Below, piece after piece: positions 56,442 through 64,000 of a stretch of DNA of 64,000 nt (positions are counted from its first letter, which is position 1; every line of letters begins with the position of its first letter). Both the position numbers and the translations under genes were made by a program. The notes under the pieces were generated by a model. The model was not told where the DNA came from and did not search any database. It worked only from the letters and a program-made list of their open reading frames with translations. This stretch comes from Thermosediminibacter oceani DSM 16646. GTDB lineage: Bacteria; Bacillota; Thermosediminibacteria; Thermosediminibacterales; Thermosediminibacteraceae. The stretch lies in NCBI RefSeq assembly GCF_000144645.1, contig NC_014377.1, positions 558,001 through 622,000 on the forward strand, read 5' to 3'.

Positions 56442-57122
56442 TTATCGCTTATGAATCCTTCCCCTGGGGCATCGGGAGGCACATATGCCGCAAACCTTGC
56501 CCGGGCTTATGTGGCCGAATTTTTCCTTCATACAAGCACTGCACGCCTCATGGTCGAAGAGCCTCGACCTTTCTATGCCCGGGAACCAGTTCTCGCCTTT
56601 AATGGCCCCGGCCGGGCAACTTTTTACGCATACCATACAGCTGCCGCACCCGCTCTCTTCAACGGGCGTTCCTTCGGGAAGAGGCATATCGGTGAGGATC
56701 GTCGCAAGCCTCACCCTGGGTCCAAACTTTTTGGTTACGAGTAGGGCGCTCTTTCCTATCCATCCCAATCCGGCCCTGGTGGCCGCCGTCTTGTGCTGGA
56801 AAAATCCTATCGACTCCTTACTGTCTATGATCTGAGACGCCGGGACCGGCATAGCCCTGTACCCCCATTCCTGGATGAGCGATGAAGCCCGCAGGGCTAT
56901 GTGGTCGAGCAGGGCGTTTGCGGTCTGGTAGTGGTGAAAATAGGCGAGGGTGGGACCGTCGGAAATATCGTCCATTATCTGGTCCGACAGGTGGAAAACA
57001 ACGGTGACGGCCCATTTCAGGTGTTTGTGGCTTTCGGGCAGAAAGTCTTCCACTCTGGAAAAACCCACGTCGGAACCGCCCCATTCGATTATTTTATTTT
57101 TTAATTCTTCCCATCTCTCCAT
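56442..57122 (-). CDS. QueG-like double 4Fe-4S protein
   Basis: The 226-residue protein starts at ATG 57122, 8 nt after GGGGG; the frame is open upstream without a site. It has DVGFSRVEDFLPESHKHLKW and AVTVVFHLSDQIMD, then TAATRAGLGWIGKSALLVTK, FGPRVRLATILTDMPLPEG and two cluster motifs, CGSCMVCVKSCPAGAI and CGICASRCPRG (with CSACMKEKFG before the second). Epoxyqueuosine reductase QueG has similar parts but is about 350-390 residues and has a C-terminal HEAT part missing here. Its reaction is unknown; it may be a reductive-activation type protein. Confidence 0.8.
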   Translation of the reverse strand: MERWEELKNKIIEWGGSDVGFSRVEDFLPESHKHLKWAVTVVFHLSDQIMDDISDGPTLAYFHHYQTANALLDHIALRASSLIQEWGYRAMPVPASQIIDSKESIGFFQHKTAATRAGLGWIGKSALLVTKKFGPRVRLATILTDMPLPEGTPVEESGCGSCMVCVKSCPAGAIKGENWFPGIERSRLFDHEACSACMKEKFGHISPGKVCGICASRCPRGRIHKR

Positions 57123-57229
57123 TTGATGACCCCCAGATAAGCAAATTGATGTGTAGGATTTCCTCCTGGAGTTAATTATTTCACATTTTTGTCCGGTGGT
57201 CAAACTTTGTTACCCCGTGAGGTGGCATG

Positions 57230-57272
57230 ATCCAGCCTGTACACTTTTTATCGTGTACGGCTGGATTTTTTT
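57230..57272 (+). terminator. Strong terminator without an upstream gene on the same strand
   Basis: ATCCAGCC-t-GTACAC pairs with GTGTAC-GGCTGGAT, followed by TTTTTTT. The only upstream gene points the other way, so this ends either an unannotated transcript (about 57130-57270) or an attenuated leader of the dpp operon. Confidence 0.8.
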
Positions 57273-57361
57273 GTTTCCTGGGAAGCGGAGCCCGGCATAC
57301 CGCGAATACGACAGGAATATTATTTAACAGATAAGCCGTTATTTCAGAAGGGGGTTCCGCT

Positions 57362-58966
57362 GTGGAAAAGCGAGTTTTGTCCGTTTTACTCGTCATGTTA
57401 ATAATAGCTTCGGTGCTTACCGGATGCTCTAGGTCCGCCGATAAGGCAGAGCCACCCGAGAGCAGTCAGATTAAAAAGGGCGGGGTTCTGAACGACTACC
57501 TGGAGGACGACCCCAACGGTTTTGACGTGCAGGAAAATACATTACTAGTCACGTACACACTGGCGCGCCACCTTTACAGCACACTCTTGAGGTATAAAGG
57601 CGACACCCTGGAACTGGAGCCCGAATTGCTGGCCAAAATGCCCGAAGTTTCTCCCGACGGCAGGACCTACACCTTCGAACTCAAAAAGGGCGTCAAGTTC
57701 CACGACGGCACCACCGAGCTCGTAGCCGACGACGTAAAGTTCACCATAGAGCGCATGCTCAACCCAAACGGCAGGGGAATGAGCACGTGGTTGTTCGAGC
57801 CGATTCTGGGTGCAAAGGAATTCATGGAGGGCAAGGCCACTTCTCTTGAGGGCTTTAAGAAAATAGACGATTACAGGTTTCAGATAATACTGGAAAAACC
57901 CTACGCGCCCTTCCTCCACAACCTGGCGGTTCCCGCCGCGTCCATATATTCCGAGAAACTGGTAAAAGCCGCCGGTGACAACTGGAGGCTCAACCCTATC
58001 GGCACCGGGCCTTTCAGGCTCAAGAGCTACGTGCCGAACACAGAAATAGTGCTGGAAAAGAACCCCTACTATTTTGAGCCCGGACTCCCCTACCTGGACG
58101 GCATCCACTACAGGATAGTGCCCGACGCTACTACGGCCCTGATGGAATTTGAAAACGGCACCCTGGATGTGTGCACTATACCGGTCAACGAATACCAGAG
58201 GATAAAGGATTCGGGTAAGTACGAAGTGCTTGAAGGGGTGGCCCTTAATACCTATTACTTCCTCATGAACATGAGCGATCCCATGTGGTCCGACGTGAGG
58301 CTCAGGAAGGCCGTGGCCATGGCCATAGATAAAGAAAAATTGGTGCAGGCGCTGTACGGCCCGCGGGGAACGGTAGCAAAGAGTTTCGTCACCCCGGGCA
58401 TACCCGGTGCTTACGAGGAGGGCACGGGTCCGGCTTATGATTACAACCCCGAAGAAGCCAAGAAACTCATCCGGGAACTGGGCAACATAGGCAAGCTTCA
58501 GGCCTGGCAGAGGGGTGGCGACCGCCTTTCCGACGCCAATGTGGCCATCCAGGCTATGCTTAAAGAAGTAGGCATTGACCTGGAGATAACCATCGTGGAA
58601 AAGGCCGCCTTCGGCGACGCCCGCAGCAAGGGCAAGATACCGGCCACCCACGGCAACTGGTGGGCGGATATCCCCGACCCGGACAACTACCTGCACACCT
58701 TCTTCGCAAGGACGAACCAGATGTCCTCCGGCTACAACAACAAAAAGGTACAGGACCTCCTTGAAAAGGCCAGGACGGAAGTGGATGCCGAGAAGAGAAA
58801 GGAGCTCTACAGAAGGATCGAAGACATCATTATCCGGGAAGACGTGGCGGTAATACCCCTTTTCCACATAAAGAGCCTGCTTGCCACTCAGAAAAACGTC
58901 AAGGGTATTATTATGCACCCGACGGGTATCAACATCTATACTTATGCGTATAAGGAAATTCAGTAA
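57362..58966 (+). CDS. dppA: Dipeptide/oligopeptide ABC transporter binding lipoprotein
   Basis: The 534-residue protein starts at GTG 57362, 8 nt after GGGGG. The lipobox is VLTGCSRS. It belongs to the SBP_bac_5 family: ARHLYSTLLRYKGDTLELEP, YTFELKKGVKFHDGTTELVA, DDVKFTIERMLNPN, IGTGPFRLKSYVPNTEIVLE, and DVRLRKAVAMAIDKEKLVQA. It captures peptides outside the membrane for the permeases encoded downstream. The NlpC/P60 gene in the operon suggests murein peptides. Confidence 0.93.
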   Translation: MEKRVLSVLLVMLIIASVLTGCSRSADKAEPPESSQIKKGGVLNDYLEDDPNGFDVQENTLLVTYTLARHLYSTLLRYKGDTLELEPELLAKMPEVSPDGRTYTFELKKGVKFHDGTTELVADDVKFTIERMLNPNGRGMSTWLFEPILGAKEFMEGKATSLEGFKKIDDYRFQIILEKPYAPFLHNLAVPAASIYSEKLVKAAGDNWRLNPIGTGPFRLKSYVPNTEIVLEKNPYYFEPGLPYLDGIHYRIVPDATTALMEFENGTLDVCTIPVNEYQRIKDSGKYEVLEGVALNTYYFLMNMSDPMWSDVRLRKAVAMAIDKEKLVQALYGPRGTVAKSFVTPGIPGAYEEGTGPAYDYNPEEAKKLIRELGNIGKLQAWQRGGDRLSDANVAIQAMLKEVGIDLEITIVEKAAFGDARSKGKIPATHGNWWADIPDPDNYLHTFFARTNQMSSGYNNKKVQDLLEKARTEVDAEKRKELYRRIEDIIIREDVAVIPLFHIKSLLATQKNVKGIIMHPTGINIYTYAYKEIQ

Positions 58967-58980
58967 CTCGAAGGTTGCAA

Positions 58981-59000
58981 GATGCGCCGCACGGCGCATC
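58981..59000 (+). other. Hairpin between dppA and dppB
   Basis: GATGCGCC-gcac-GGCGCATC, followed by TTCC, not a T tract. It probably protects the dppA mRNA or lowers readthrough into the permease genes. Confidence 0.6.
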
Positions 59001-59022
59001 TTCCGCCATTTGAGGAGGTGGA

Positions 59023-59946
59023 ATGTTGATAGACTACATAATACGCAGGCTTATTTTCGCCGTGCCGGTGCTTCTCGGAGTGTCTTTGATCACTTTCATA
59101 TTGCTAAACGTGGTGCCGGGGGACCCGGTGGTGGAAATGCTGGGAAAGCACGCGGACCCTGCTGCCGTAGAGAAGATCAGGAACCAGCTCGGGCTGAACG
59201 ACCCCCTTTACATCCAGTTCGGCAGATTTTTGTGGAACGCCTGTAGGGGAGACCTGGGCAAATCCTTCAAGACCGGGCAGCCCGTAACGAAGATGATTCT
59301 CGACACCTTCCCGACGACGGTAAAGCTTGCCCTGTCATCGGCCTTCGTGGCCATCGTGGTGGGCCTTACTGTTGGGATAATATCAGCGGTTAAACAGTAT
59401 TCATTCTTCGACCACGCTTCGATGATAGTCGCCCTGGCCGGGATAAGTGCGCCCATTTTCTGGGTTGCGGTGGTGGGCCAGCTGATTTTCGGCCTTCACC
59501 TTAAGTGGCTTCCGATATCCGGCTATTCTACGCCGAAACATATTATACTGCCGGCGGTAGTGCTGGGAATAAGATTCGCCGCTTCCATAGCCCGCTACAC
59601 CAGGAGCACCTTCCTGGACGTCATAAGGCAGGACTACATCAGGACGGCCAGGGCCAAGGGGCTGGCGGAAAGAGCGGTCATATTCGGCCACGCCCTGAAA
59701 AACGCCCTGATTCCGGTTGTAACCGTAATAGGCATGCAGATCAGCGGTCTTTTGACCGGCTCTATCCTTACCGAAACCATTTTCGCGATCCCCGGCCTGG
59801 GGCGGCTTTCGCTGTGGGCGCTTTCGAACAGGGATTTTCCGCTGGTGCAGGGGATCGTGCTTTTTACAGCGGTGATATTCGTGATCGGGAACCTGATAGT
59901 GGACATATCTTACGCCTTCCTGGACCCCAGGGTCAGGCTGCAGTGA
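59023..59946 (+). CDS. dppB: Dipeptide ABC transporter permease DppB
   Basis: The 307-residue membrane protein starts at ATG 59023 after GAGGAGGTGG. It has the DppB/OppB start (LIDYIIRRLIFAVPVLLGVS, then PGDPVVEMLG), the EAA coupling loop in YIRTARAKGLAERAVIFGHA, and ETIFAIPGLGRLSLWALSNR then FPLVQGIVLFTAVIFVIGNL. Six membrane spans are visible. The order dppA-B-C is conserved. Confidence 0.94.
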   Translation: MLIDYIIRRLIFAVPVLLGVSLITFILLNVVPGDPVVEMLGKHADPAAVEKIRNQLGLNDPLYIQFGRFLWNACRGDLGKSFKTGQPVTKMILDTFPTTVKLALSSAFVAIVVGLTVGIISAVKQYSFFDHASMIVALAGISAPIFWVAVVGQLIFGLHLKWLPISGYSTPKHIILPAVVLGIRFAASIARYTRSTFLDVIRQDYIRTARAKGLAERAVIFGHALKNALIPVVTVIGMQISGLLTGSILTETIFAIPGLGRLSLWALSNRDFPLVQGIVLFTAVIFVIGNLIVDISYAFLDPRVRLQ

Positions 59947-59952
59947 GGGGGT

Positions 59953-60849
59953 ATGAGCGTGGCGCAGGGTTTTGATTCCGGAGGGGCCTCGTTCTGGGCT
60001 GATGCGTGGCGCCGGCTTAAGAAAAATAAGCCCGCCATGTTCGGGCTCGCGGTGGTAATAATATTCAGCGCCGTTGCCGTAACCGCGCCGCTTTTGTCCC
60101 CCGCGGACCCCTTGAAGACCGACCTTTCCAACAGGTTGAAGCCCCCCGGTTCTCCTTCCGAAATATGCAGTAACGGCGTATATATCCTCGGATCCGACGA
60201 GTTCGGCAGGGACATACTTTCCAGGATCCTTTACGGCGCCAGGGTATCCCTCAGCGTCGGCATTATTTCCCAGCTCTTTGTCACAGTCATAGGCGTAACA
60301 ATGGGCGCACTCGCCGGTTATTACGGCGGGAAGGTCGACATGATTATAATGCGCATCGCCGACATCCTCTTCGCGTTTCCGGACCTTTTGTTTTATATCG
60401 GCGTCATGTTCGCCCTGGGGCCCAGTATTTACAACGTTTTCATAGCGCTGGCCCTGATAGGTTGGGCGGGCATGGCGAGACTGGTCCGGAGCCAGGTGCT
60501 TTACCTCAGGGAAATGGAGTACGTGGAAGCGGCCAGAGCTCAGGGTTTAACCGACGCCAGGATAATATTAAGGCACATCCTGCCCAACTGCATGGGGCCC
60601 ATCATCGTTTCAGTGACGATGGGGATACCCGGGGCCATACTGGCCGAGGCGACGCTTTCGTTCCTGGGCCTTGGAGTTCAGCCCCCGAGGCCGAGCTGGG
60701 GGAACATGATATACGCCGCCCGCAGTTACATGCTGACGAATCCGTGGTATTCGGTCTGGCCAGGCGTTGCCATAATGATAACCGTGTTTTCCTTTAACCT
60801 GCTTGGGGACGGCCTTCGCGACGCTCTGGACCCCAAGCTCAAACGCTGA
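59953..60849 (+). CDS. dppC: Dipeptide ABC transporter permease DppC
   Basis: The product is 298 residues from ATG 59953; GTG 59959 is better spaced from GAGGGGG and equally possible. It has an N-terminal OppC_N segment (WADAWRRLKKNKPAMFGLAV), the family LGSDEFGRDILSRILYGARV, the EAA loop EYVEAARAQGLTDARIILRH, and the end LSFLGLGVQPPRPSWGNMIY. Six membrane spans are visible. It pairs with DppB. Confidence 0.94.
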   Translation: MSVAQGFDSGGASFWADAWRRLKKNKPAMFGLAVVIIFSAVAVTAPLLSPADPLKTDLSNRLKPPGSPSEICSNGVYILGSDEFGRDILSRILYGARVSLSVGIISQLFVTVIGVTMGALAGYYGGKVDMIIMRIADILFAFPDLLFYIGVMFALGPSIYNVFIALALIGWAGMARLVRSQVLYLREMEYVEAARAQGLTDARIILRHILPNCMGPIIVSVTMGIPGAILAEATLSFLGLGVQPPRPSWGNMIYAARSYMLTNPWYSVWPGVAIMITVFSFNLLGDGLRDALDPKLKR

Positions 60850-60869
60850 AGACGCACGGGGTGGCTTTT

Positions 60870-62021
60870 ATGTATAAAAGGATCGCTCTTGCGCTCCTTT
60901 TTATTACAGTGGCGGCGGTGTCGATGTGGGGGTGTGGTGTAAAATTGAGCGGCGATCAAATAGTTCAGCGGGTGGAGGAAATCATAGCCGAATTTCAGAA
61001 AGAGTTCAAACTTGATCCCAGGGAAACGGTCTTTCAAGTGACGAGGACGGTAAGCGGCGGCAAACTGGTGCTGGAAGGCAGGGTAAGCGACGGACGCGTG
61101 AAGGATGAACTGATCTATAGGCTTTCCAAAATTAGGGGAGTGACCGTTGAGGATAAGATCGAACTTTTACCGTCCAAATCCTTGGGAGACAGGGTTTACG
61201 GCGTCGTGAAAGTGCCGGTGCTTAATCTGGGAATGGAGCCCGGAAAGGCCGAAGGTAAAGGCACGGTCACCCAGGCCAGGATGGGCGACGTGGTAGAGCT
61301 TTTTGAGGAAAAGCACGGCTGGTACCGGGTCCGGATGGAAGACGGTTACCTGGGATGGGCCGACGGGTCAAAATTGTGGATTGCCGATAAACCTTCCCTT
61401 TCCGGTTACCTTTCCGGGAGGTTTGCTCTGGTTGTTTCCAAAAAAACTGTACCTCTCTTGGGTATCGGAGGCGGGAGGGTTTTCGACGGGGACCTGGTGC
61501 AGGGTACAACACTCCCGCTGATTTCGATAGAGGGGGACTGGGCCCGGCTCATGCTGCCCGGCGGAGGTGAGGTCTACGTCAGGACCGAAGACATCAGGGA
61601 ATTTCCCTCGAGGGAAAGAATATTTTCCGAGAAAAAAGGCGCTTCTTATGTCATCGCCGTGGCAAAACAGTATATAGGCCTGCCGTACCTATGGGGCGGA
61701 ACCACCGCTTACGGTTACGACTGCTCCGGCTTTACGCAATTTTGCTTCAGGATGGGCGGGTATTTTTTGAAAAGAGACGCCGATATGCAGTTCGAGCAGG
61801 GAGAACCCGTCCGGTATAGAAAGGACCTTAAACCCCGAGACCTGGTATTCTTTGAGACCTACAAACCCGGCCCCTCCCACGTGGGGATTTATATAGGGGA
61901 TATGAAATTCATTCACGCGGGCAATTCCGGTGTTACAGTAAACAGCTTCGACCCCAAGGACCCTACGTATTCACCGGTTCTTGACAAAAAGTACCTGGGT
62001 GCGCGCAGGATTATCCCTTGA
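60870..62021 (+). CDS. NlpC/P60 endopeptidase with SH3-type domains, lipoprotein-like
   Basis: The 383-residue protein starts at ATG 60870, 7 nt after GGGGTGG. The signal ends in SMWGCGVK, a lipobox-like Cys. Residues about 30-95 form a small domain with GGKLVLEGRVSDGRVKDELI, BON-like. Two SH3b-type segments follow (GVVKVPVLNLGMEPGKAE; SKKTVPLLGIGGGRVFDG). The NlpC/P60 domain (about 255-383) has YDCSGFTQFCFRMGG with the catalytic Cys, PSHVGIYIGDMKFIHAGNSG with His and a third polar residue. It resembles YkfC/dipeptidyl-peptidase VI, which cleave murein peptides. Its place inside the dpp operon suggests it generates the transported peptides. Confidence 0.9.
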   Translation: MYKRIALALLFITVAAVSMWGCGVKLSGDQIVQRVEEIIAEFQKEFKLDPRETVFQVTRTVSGGKLVLEGRVSDGRVKDELIYRLSKIRGVTVEDKIELLPSKSLGDRVYGVVKVPVLNLGMEPGKAEGKGTVTQARMGDVVELFEEKHGWYRVRMEDGYLGWADGSKLWIADKPSLSGYLSGRFALVVSKKTVPLLGIGGGRVFDGDLVQGTTLPLISIEGDWARLMLPGGGEVYVRTEDIREFPSRERIFSEKKGASYVIAVAKQYIGLPYLWGGTTAYGYDCSGFTQFCFRMGGYFLKRDADMQFEQGEPVRYRKDLKPRDLVFFETYKPGPSHVGIYIGDMKFIHAGNSGVTVNSFDPKDPTYSPVLDKKYLGARRIIP

Positions 62022-62036
62022 CCGGGGGTGGCGTAT

Positions 62037-63026
62037 GTGGAAGGAAAGATTTTACTCGAAGTTAAGGACCTCACGGTGAAGTTCTTCACCGACGACGGGG
62101 TCGTGACGGCGGTGGACCGGGTGTCCTTTGACATAAAGATGGGTGAGACCCTGGGGATGGTCGGTGAGTCCGGCTGCGGCAAATCGGTGACGTCTCTCGC
62201 CATCATGCGCCTTTTGCCGTCTCCTCCGGCCAAAATCACCTCCGGAAAAATATTGTTTGAGGGCGAGGATCTTTTGGCAAAGTCCGAGGCGGAAATGAGG
62301 CGGATAAGGGGAAACCGGATTTCGATGATTTTTCAGGAGCCGATGACTTCCCTGAATCCGGTATTCACCGTCGGCAGGCAGATTTCCGAGGCGATAATGC
62401 TCCATCAGAGGCTGTCCGGAAAGGAGGCCGTAGAACGGGCCGTCGAGATGCTCAGGCTCGTTGGGATACCCAACCCCGAAAAAAGGTATCACGAGTATCC
62501 GCACCAGATGTCAGGAGGCATGCACCAGAGAGTGATGATAGCCATGGCCCTTTCGTGCAGTCCGAAACTATTGGTTGCCGACGAACCCACTACAGCCCTG
62601 GACGTGACAATTCAAGCCCAGATACTGGATCTGATAAACCGGCTTAAGGACCAGATAGGCATGAGCGTTCTTTTAATAACCCACGACCTGGGTGTCGTCG
62701 CGGAAACAGCCGAGAGGGTTGTGGTGATGTATGCGGGACAGGTGGTTGAAGAAGCTGCTTGCGAAGACCTCTTTGAAAGTCCGCTGCACCCTTACACTGC
62801 GGGGCTTTTGAAATCCATACCCAGCCTGGGAGGTGAAAAAGGCCGCCTCCACGTGATCGAAGGTACTGTGCCGAATCCCCTTAACATGCCCCCGGGCTGC
62901 AGGTTTAACCCCCGATGCCCCGAAGCCGCGGACGTATGCAGGAAAAAGTCCCCCGCCCTCCTGGAGATGGGAAACGGACGGAGGGTGAGGTGTTTTTTAA
63001 GGGGTTCCCACCCCGAGGAGGTGTAG
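62037..63026 (+). CDS. dppD: Dipeptide ABC transporter ATPase DppD
   Basis: The product has about 329 residues from GTG 62037, 9 nt after GGGGG; GTG 62028 is against that site. It has Walker [22 protein letters not shown]-loop [20 protein letters not shown], signature [20 protein letters not shown], Walker [21 protein letters not shown] and switch [11 protein letters not shown]. The oligopeptide-type C-terminal domain ends with [17 protein letters not shown], the four-Cys pattern of DppD/OppD. Confidence 0.95.
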   Translation: MEGKILLEVKDLTVKFFTDDGVVTAVDRVSFDIKMGETLGMVGESGCGKSVTSLAIMRLLPSPPAKITSGKILFEGEDLLAKSEAEMRRIRGNRISMIFQEPMTSLNPVFTVGRQISEAIMLHQRLSGKEAVERAVEMLRLVGIPNPEKRYHEYPHQMSGGMHQRVMIAMALSCSPKLLVADEPTTALDVTIQAQILDLINRLKDQIGMSVLLITHDLGVVAETAERVVVMYAGQVVEEAACEDLFESPLHPYTAGLLKSIPSLGGEKGRLHVIEGTVPNPLNMPPGCRFNPRCPEAADVCRKKSPALLEMGNGRRVRCFLRGSHPEEV

Positions 63027-63030
63027 GCGT

Positions 63031-64000
63031 TTGAACCTGCAGGACATAGTCGAAGTGCAGGGGCTTGTAAAGTGGTATCCGGTGAAAGCCGGAGTATTCC
63101 AAAAAGTGGTGGGTTACATCAAAGCCGTCGACGGCGTGAGCTTCAGCATAAAAAGAGGAGAAACCCTGGGACTGGTGGGGGAGAGCGGCTGCGGCAAGAC
63201 CACCACCGCCAGGTGCATGCTGAGGCTGATAGAACCCACAAAAGGCCGAATACTGTTTAACGGTAGGGATATAATGAGACTTAACCGTGAAGAGCTCAGG
63301 AAGTTACGGCCAAAGATGCAGGTGATATTCCAGGACCCATATAGTTCCCTCAACCCCAGGCTTACCGTTAAAGAAATAATAGGCGAAGCACTGGCCTTTC
63401 ACGGCATCGCCAGGGGAAAGGAACTGGAGGAAAGGGTAAAGCACCTGCTGGAGATGGTGGGCCTTGCTCCGCACCATATGAGGCGGTTCCCCCACGAATT
63501 TTCCGGGGGCCAGAGGCAGAGGATAGGTATCGCCAGGGCCCTAGCTACCAATCCGGACCTCGTAGTGTGCGACGAGCCGGTATCGGCCCTGGATGTTTCC
63601 ATACAGAGCCAGATTCTGAATCTCCTGGAGGACCTGCAGGCCCGCCTTGGGGTGTCCTATCTTTTCATAGCCCACGGGCTTAACGTGGTAAAACACATAT
63701 CCCACAGGGTGGGTGTAATGTACCTGGGGAAAATAATAGAGATAACCGAAAGCGACGAGATTTACCGAAACCCCCTCCACCCCTATACCCAGGCGCTCAT
63801 TTCGGCCATACCTTTACCGGAACCAAAAGTCAAGAGGCGAAAAATACTGTTGGAAGGGGATGTGCCCAGTCCCCTTAATCCGCCGGAGGGGTGCCGGTTC
63901 TGGACAAGGTGCCGACACGCAGTGAATATATGCAGGCGGGAGGAACCGGAACTATTTGAATGCGCTCCCGGCCATAAGGTGGCATGTCATCTTTATAGGC
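63031..64000 (+). CDS. dppF: Dipeptide ABC transporter ATPase DppF, 3' end cut by window edge
   Basis: Starts at TTG 63031, about 7 nt after GAGGAGGTG, and runs open to the right edge (323 codons visible, no stop). It has [20 protein letters not shown], Walker [22 protein letters not shown]-loop [20 protein letters not shown], signature [20 protein letters not shown], Walker [21 protein letters not shown], switch [14 protein letters not shown] and the C-terminal [20 protein letters not shown]. The family is usually about 320-330 residues, so only a few residues are missing. Confidence 0.94.
   Translation, partial: MNLQDIVEVQGLVKWYPVKAGVFQKVVGYIKAVDGVSFSIKRGETLGLVGESGCGKTTTARCMLRLIEPTKGRILFNGRDIMRLNREELRKLRPKMQVIFQDPYSSLNPRLTVKEIIGEALAFHGIARGKELEERVKHLLEMVGLAPHHMRRFPHEFSGGQRQRIGIARALATNPDLVVCDEPVSALDVSIQSQILNLLEDLQARLGVSYLFIAHGLNVVKHISHRVGVMYLGKIIEITESDEIYRNPLHPYTQALISAIPLPEPKVKRRKILLEGDVPSPLNPPEGCRFWTRCRHAVNICRREEPELFECAPGHKVACHLYR

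Noticed and set aside
57545-58999. Open frame of 484 codons on the minus strand
   Set aside because: It lies fully opposite dppA, which has a lipobox, family motifs and a ribosome site. The antisense frame has no recognisable domain and reflects the codon bias of dppA.

Overview
The window looks like chromosomal DNA of a thermophilic or moderately thermophilic anaerobic Firmicute. This is inferred from strong purine-rich ribosome binding sites, very frequent TTG and GTG starts, AGG/ATA-rich codon use, a cobalamin-dependent propanediol microcompartment, sporulation-type lipoproteins and hydrolases, an FolE2-based folate operon, and a ydaO c-di-AMP riboswitch. The order Thermosediminibacterales/Thermoanaerobacterales would fit, but no rRNA or other species marker is present. 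I saw no tRNA, rRNA or CRISPR array.

Layout. 1-1.6 kb: a truncated HEPN gene and a secreted GH18-type protein on the minus strand. 1.7-18.4 kb: a PocR-domain sensor kinase and an AraC-type response regulator, followed by a compact 1,2-propanediol utilization (pdu) microcompartment operon with the order A-B-C-D-E-G-H-K-L-eutJ-flavoprotein-N-O-P-S-T. It encodes shell proteins, AdoCbl diol dehydratase and its reactivase, aldehyde dehydrogenase, phosphotransacylase, cobalamin adenosyltransferase and a cobalamin reductase. 18.5-22.5 kb: an XRE repressor facing an orphan PTS EIIA gene, a DUF1848 protein, an MNT/HEPN toxin-antitoxin pair and galE. 22.5-25.8 kb: a small membrane protein and a folate operon (PTPS/QueD-like, folE2, folP, folK) without folB. 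25.8-31 kb: a polysaccharide deacetylase, an ArsC-like reductase, DegV, a DUF438/hemerythrin/PAS protein, a cupin, a Uma2 protein and a gamma-carbonic anhydrase-like protein. 31-34.6 kb: an ECF-type Ni/Co uptake operon (DUF3842, CooT, CbiM, CbiN-like, CbiQ, CbiO). 34.5-44 kb: a nucleoside uptake and salvage operon (BMP lipoprotein, ABC ATPase, two permeases, GntR regulator, cdd, pdp, deoB, purine nucleoside phosphorylase).

44-54.9 kb is an accessory stretch. It holds two orphan exported or anchored proteins and a four-gene set of two DUF1538 membrane proteins and two PII-like proteins. The first DUF1538 gene is split by an IS21-family element with a perfect 7-bp target duplication. Next come a c-di-AMP riboswitch controlling an asparagine-synthase-like gene that lacks the Cys2 nucleophile, a duplicated and decayed membrane-protein locus, an arsM-arsN arsenic module, and a frameshifted orphan hicB. 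54.9-64 kb: lipB-lipA, a QueG-like ferredoxin-domain protein, and a dipeptide ABC transporter operon (dppA, B, C, D, F) with an NlpC/P60 peptidase gene inside it, which suggests muropeptide scavenging.

The most interesting material is the DUF1538/PII set next to a c-di-AMP-controlled Cys2-less AsnB homologue, the propanediol sensor rebuilt as a two-component system, the shared cargo-type N-terminal helices in the pdu operon, and the folB-less folate operon with a CExxHGH PTPS.
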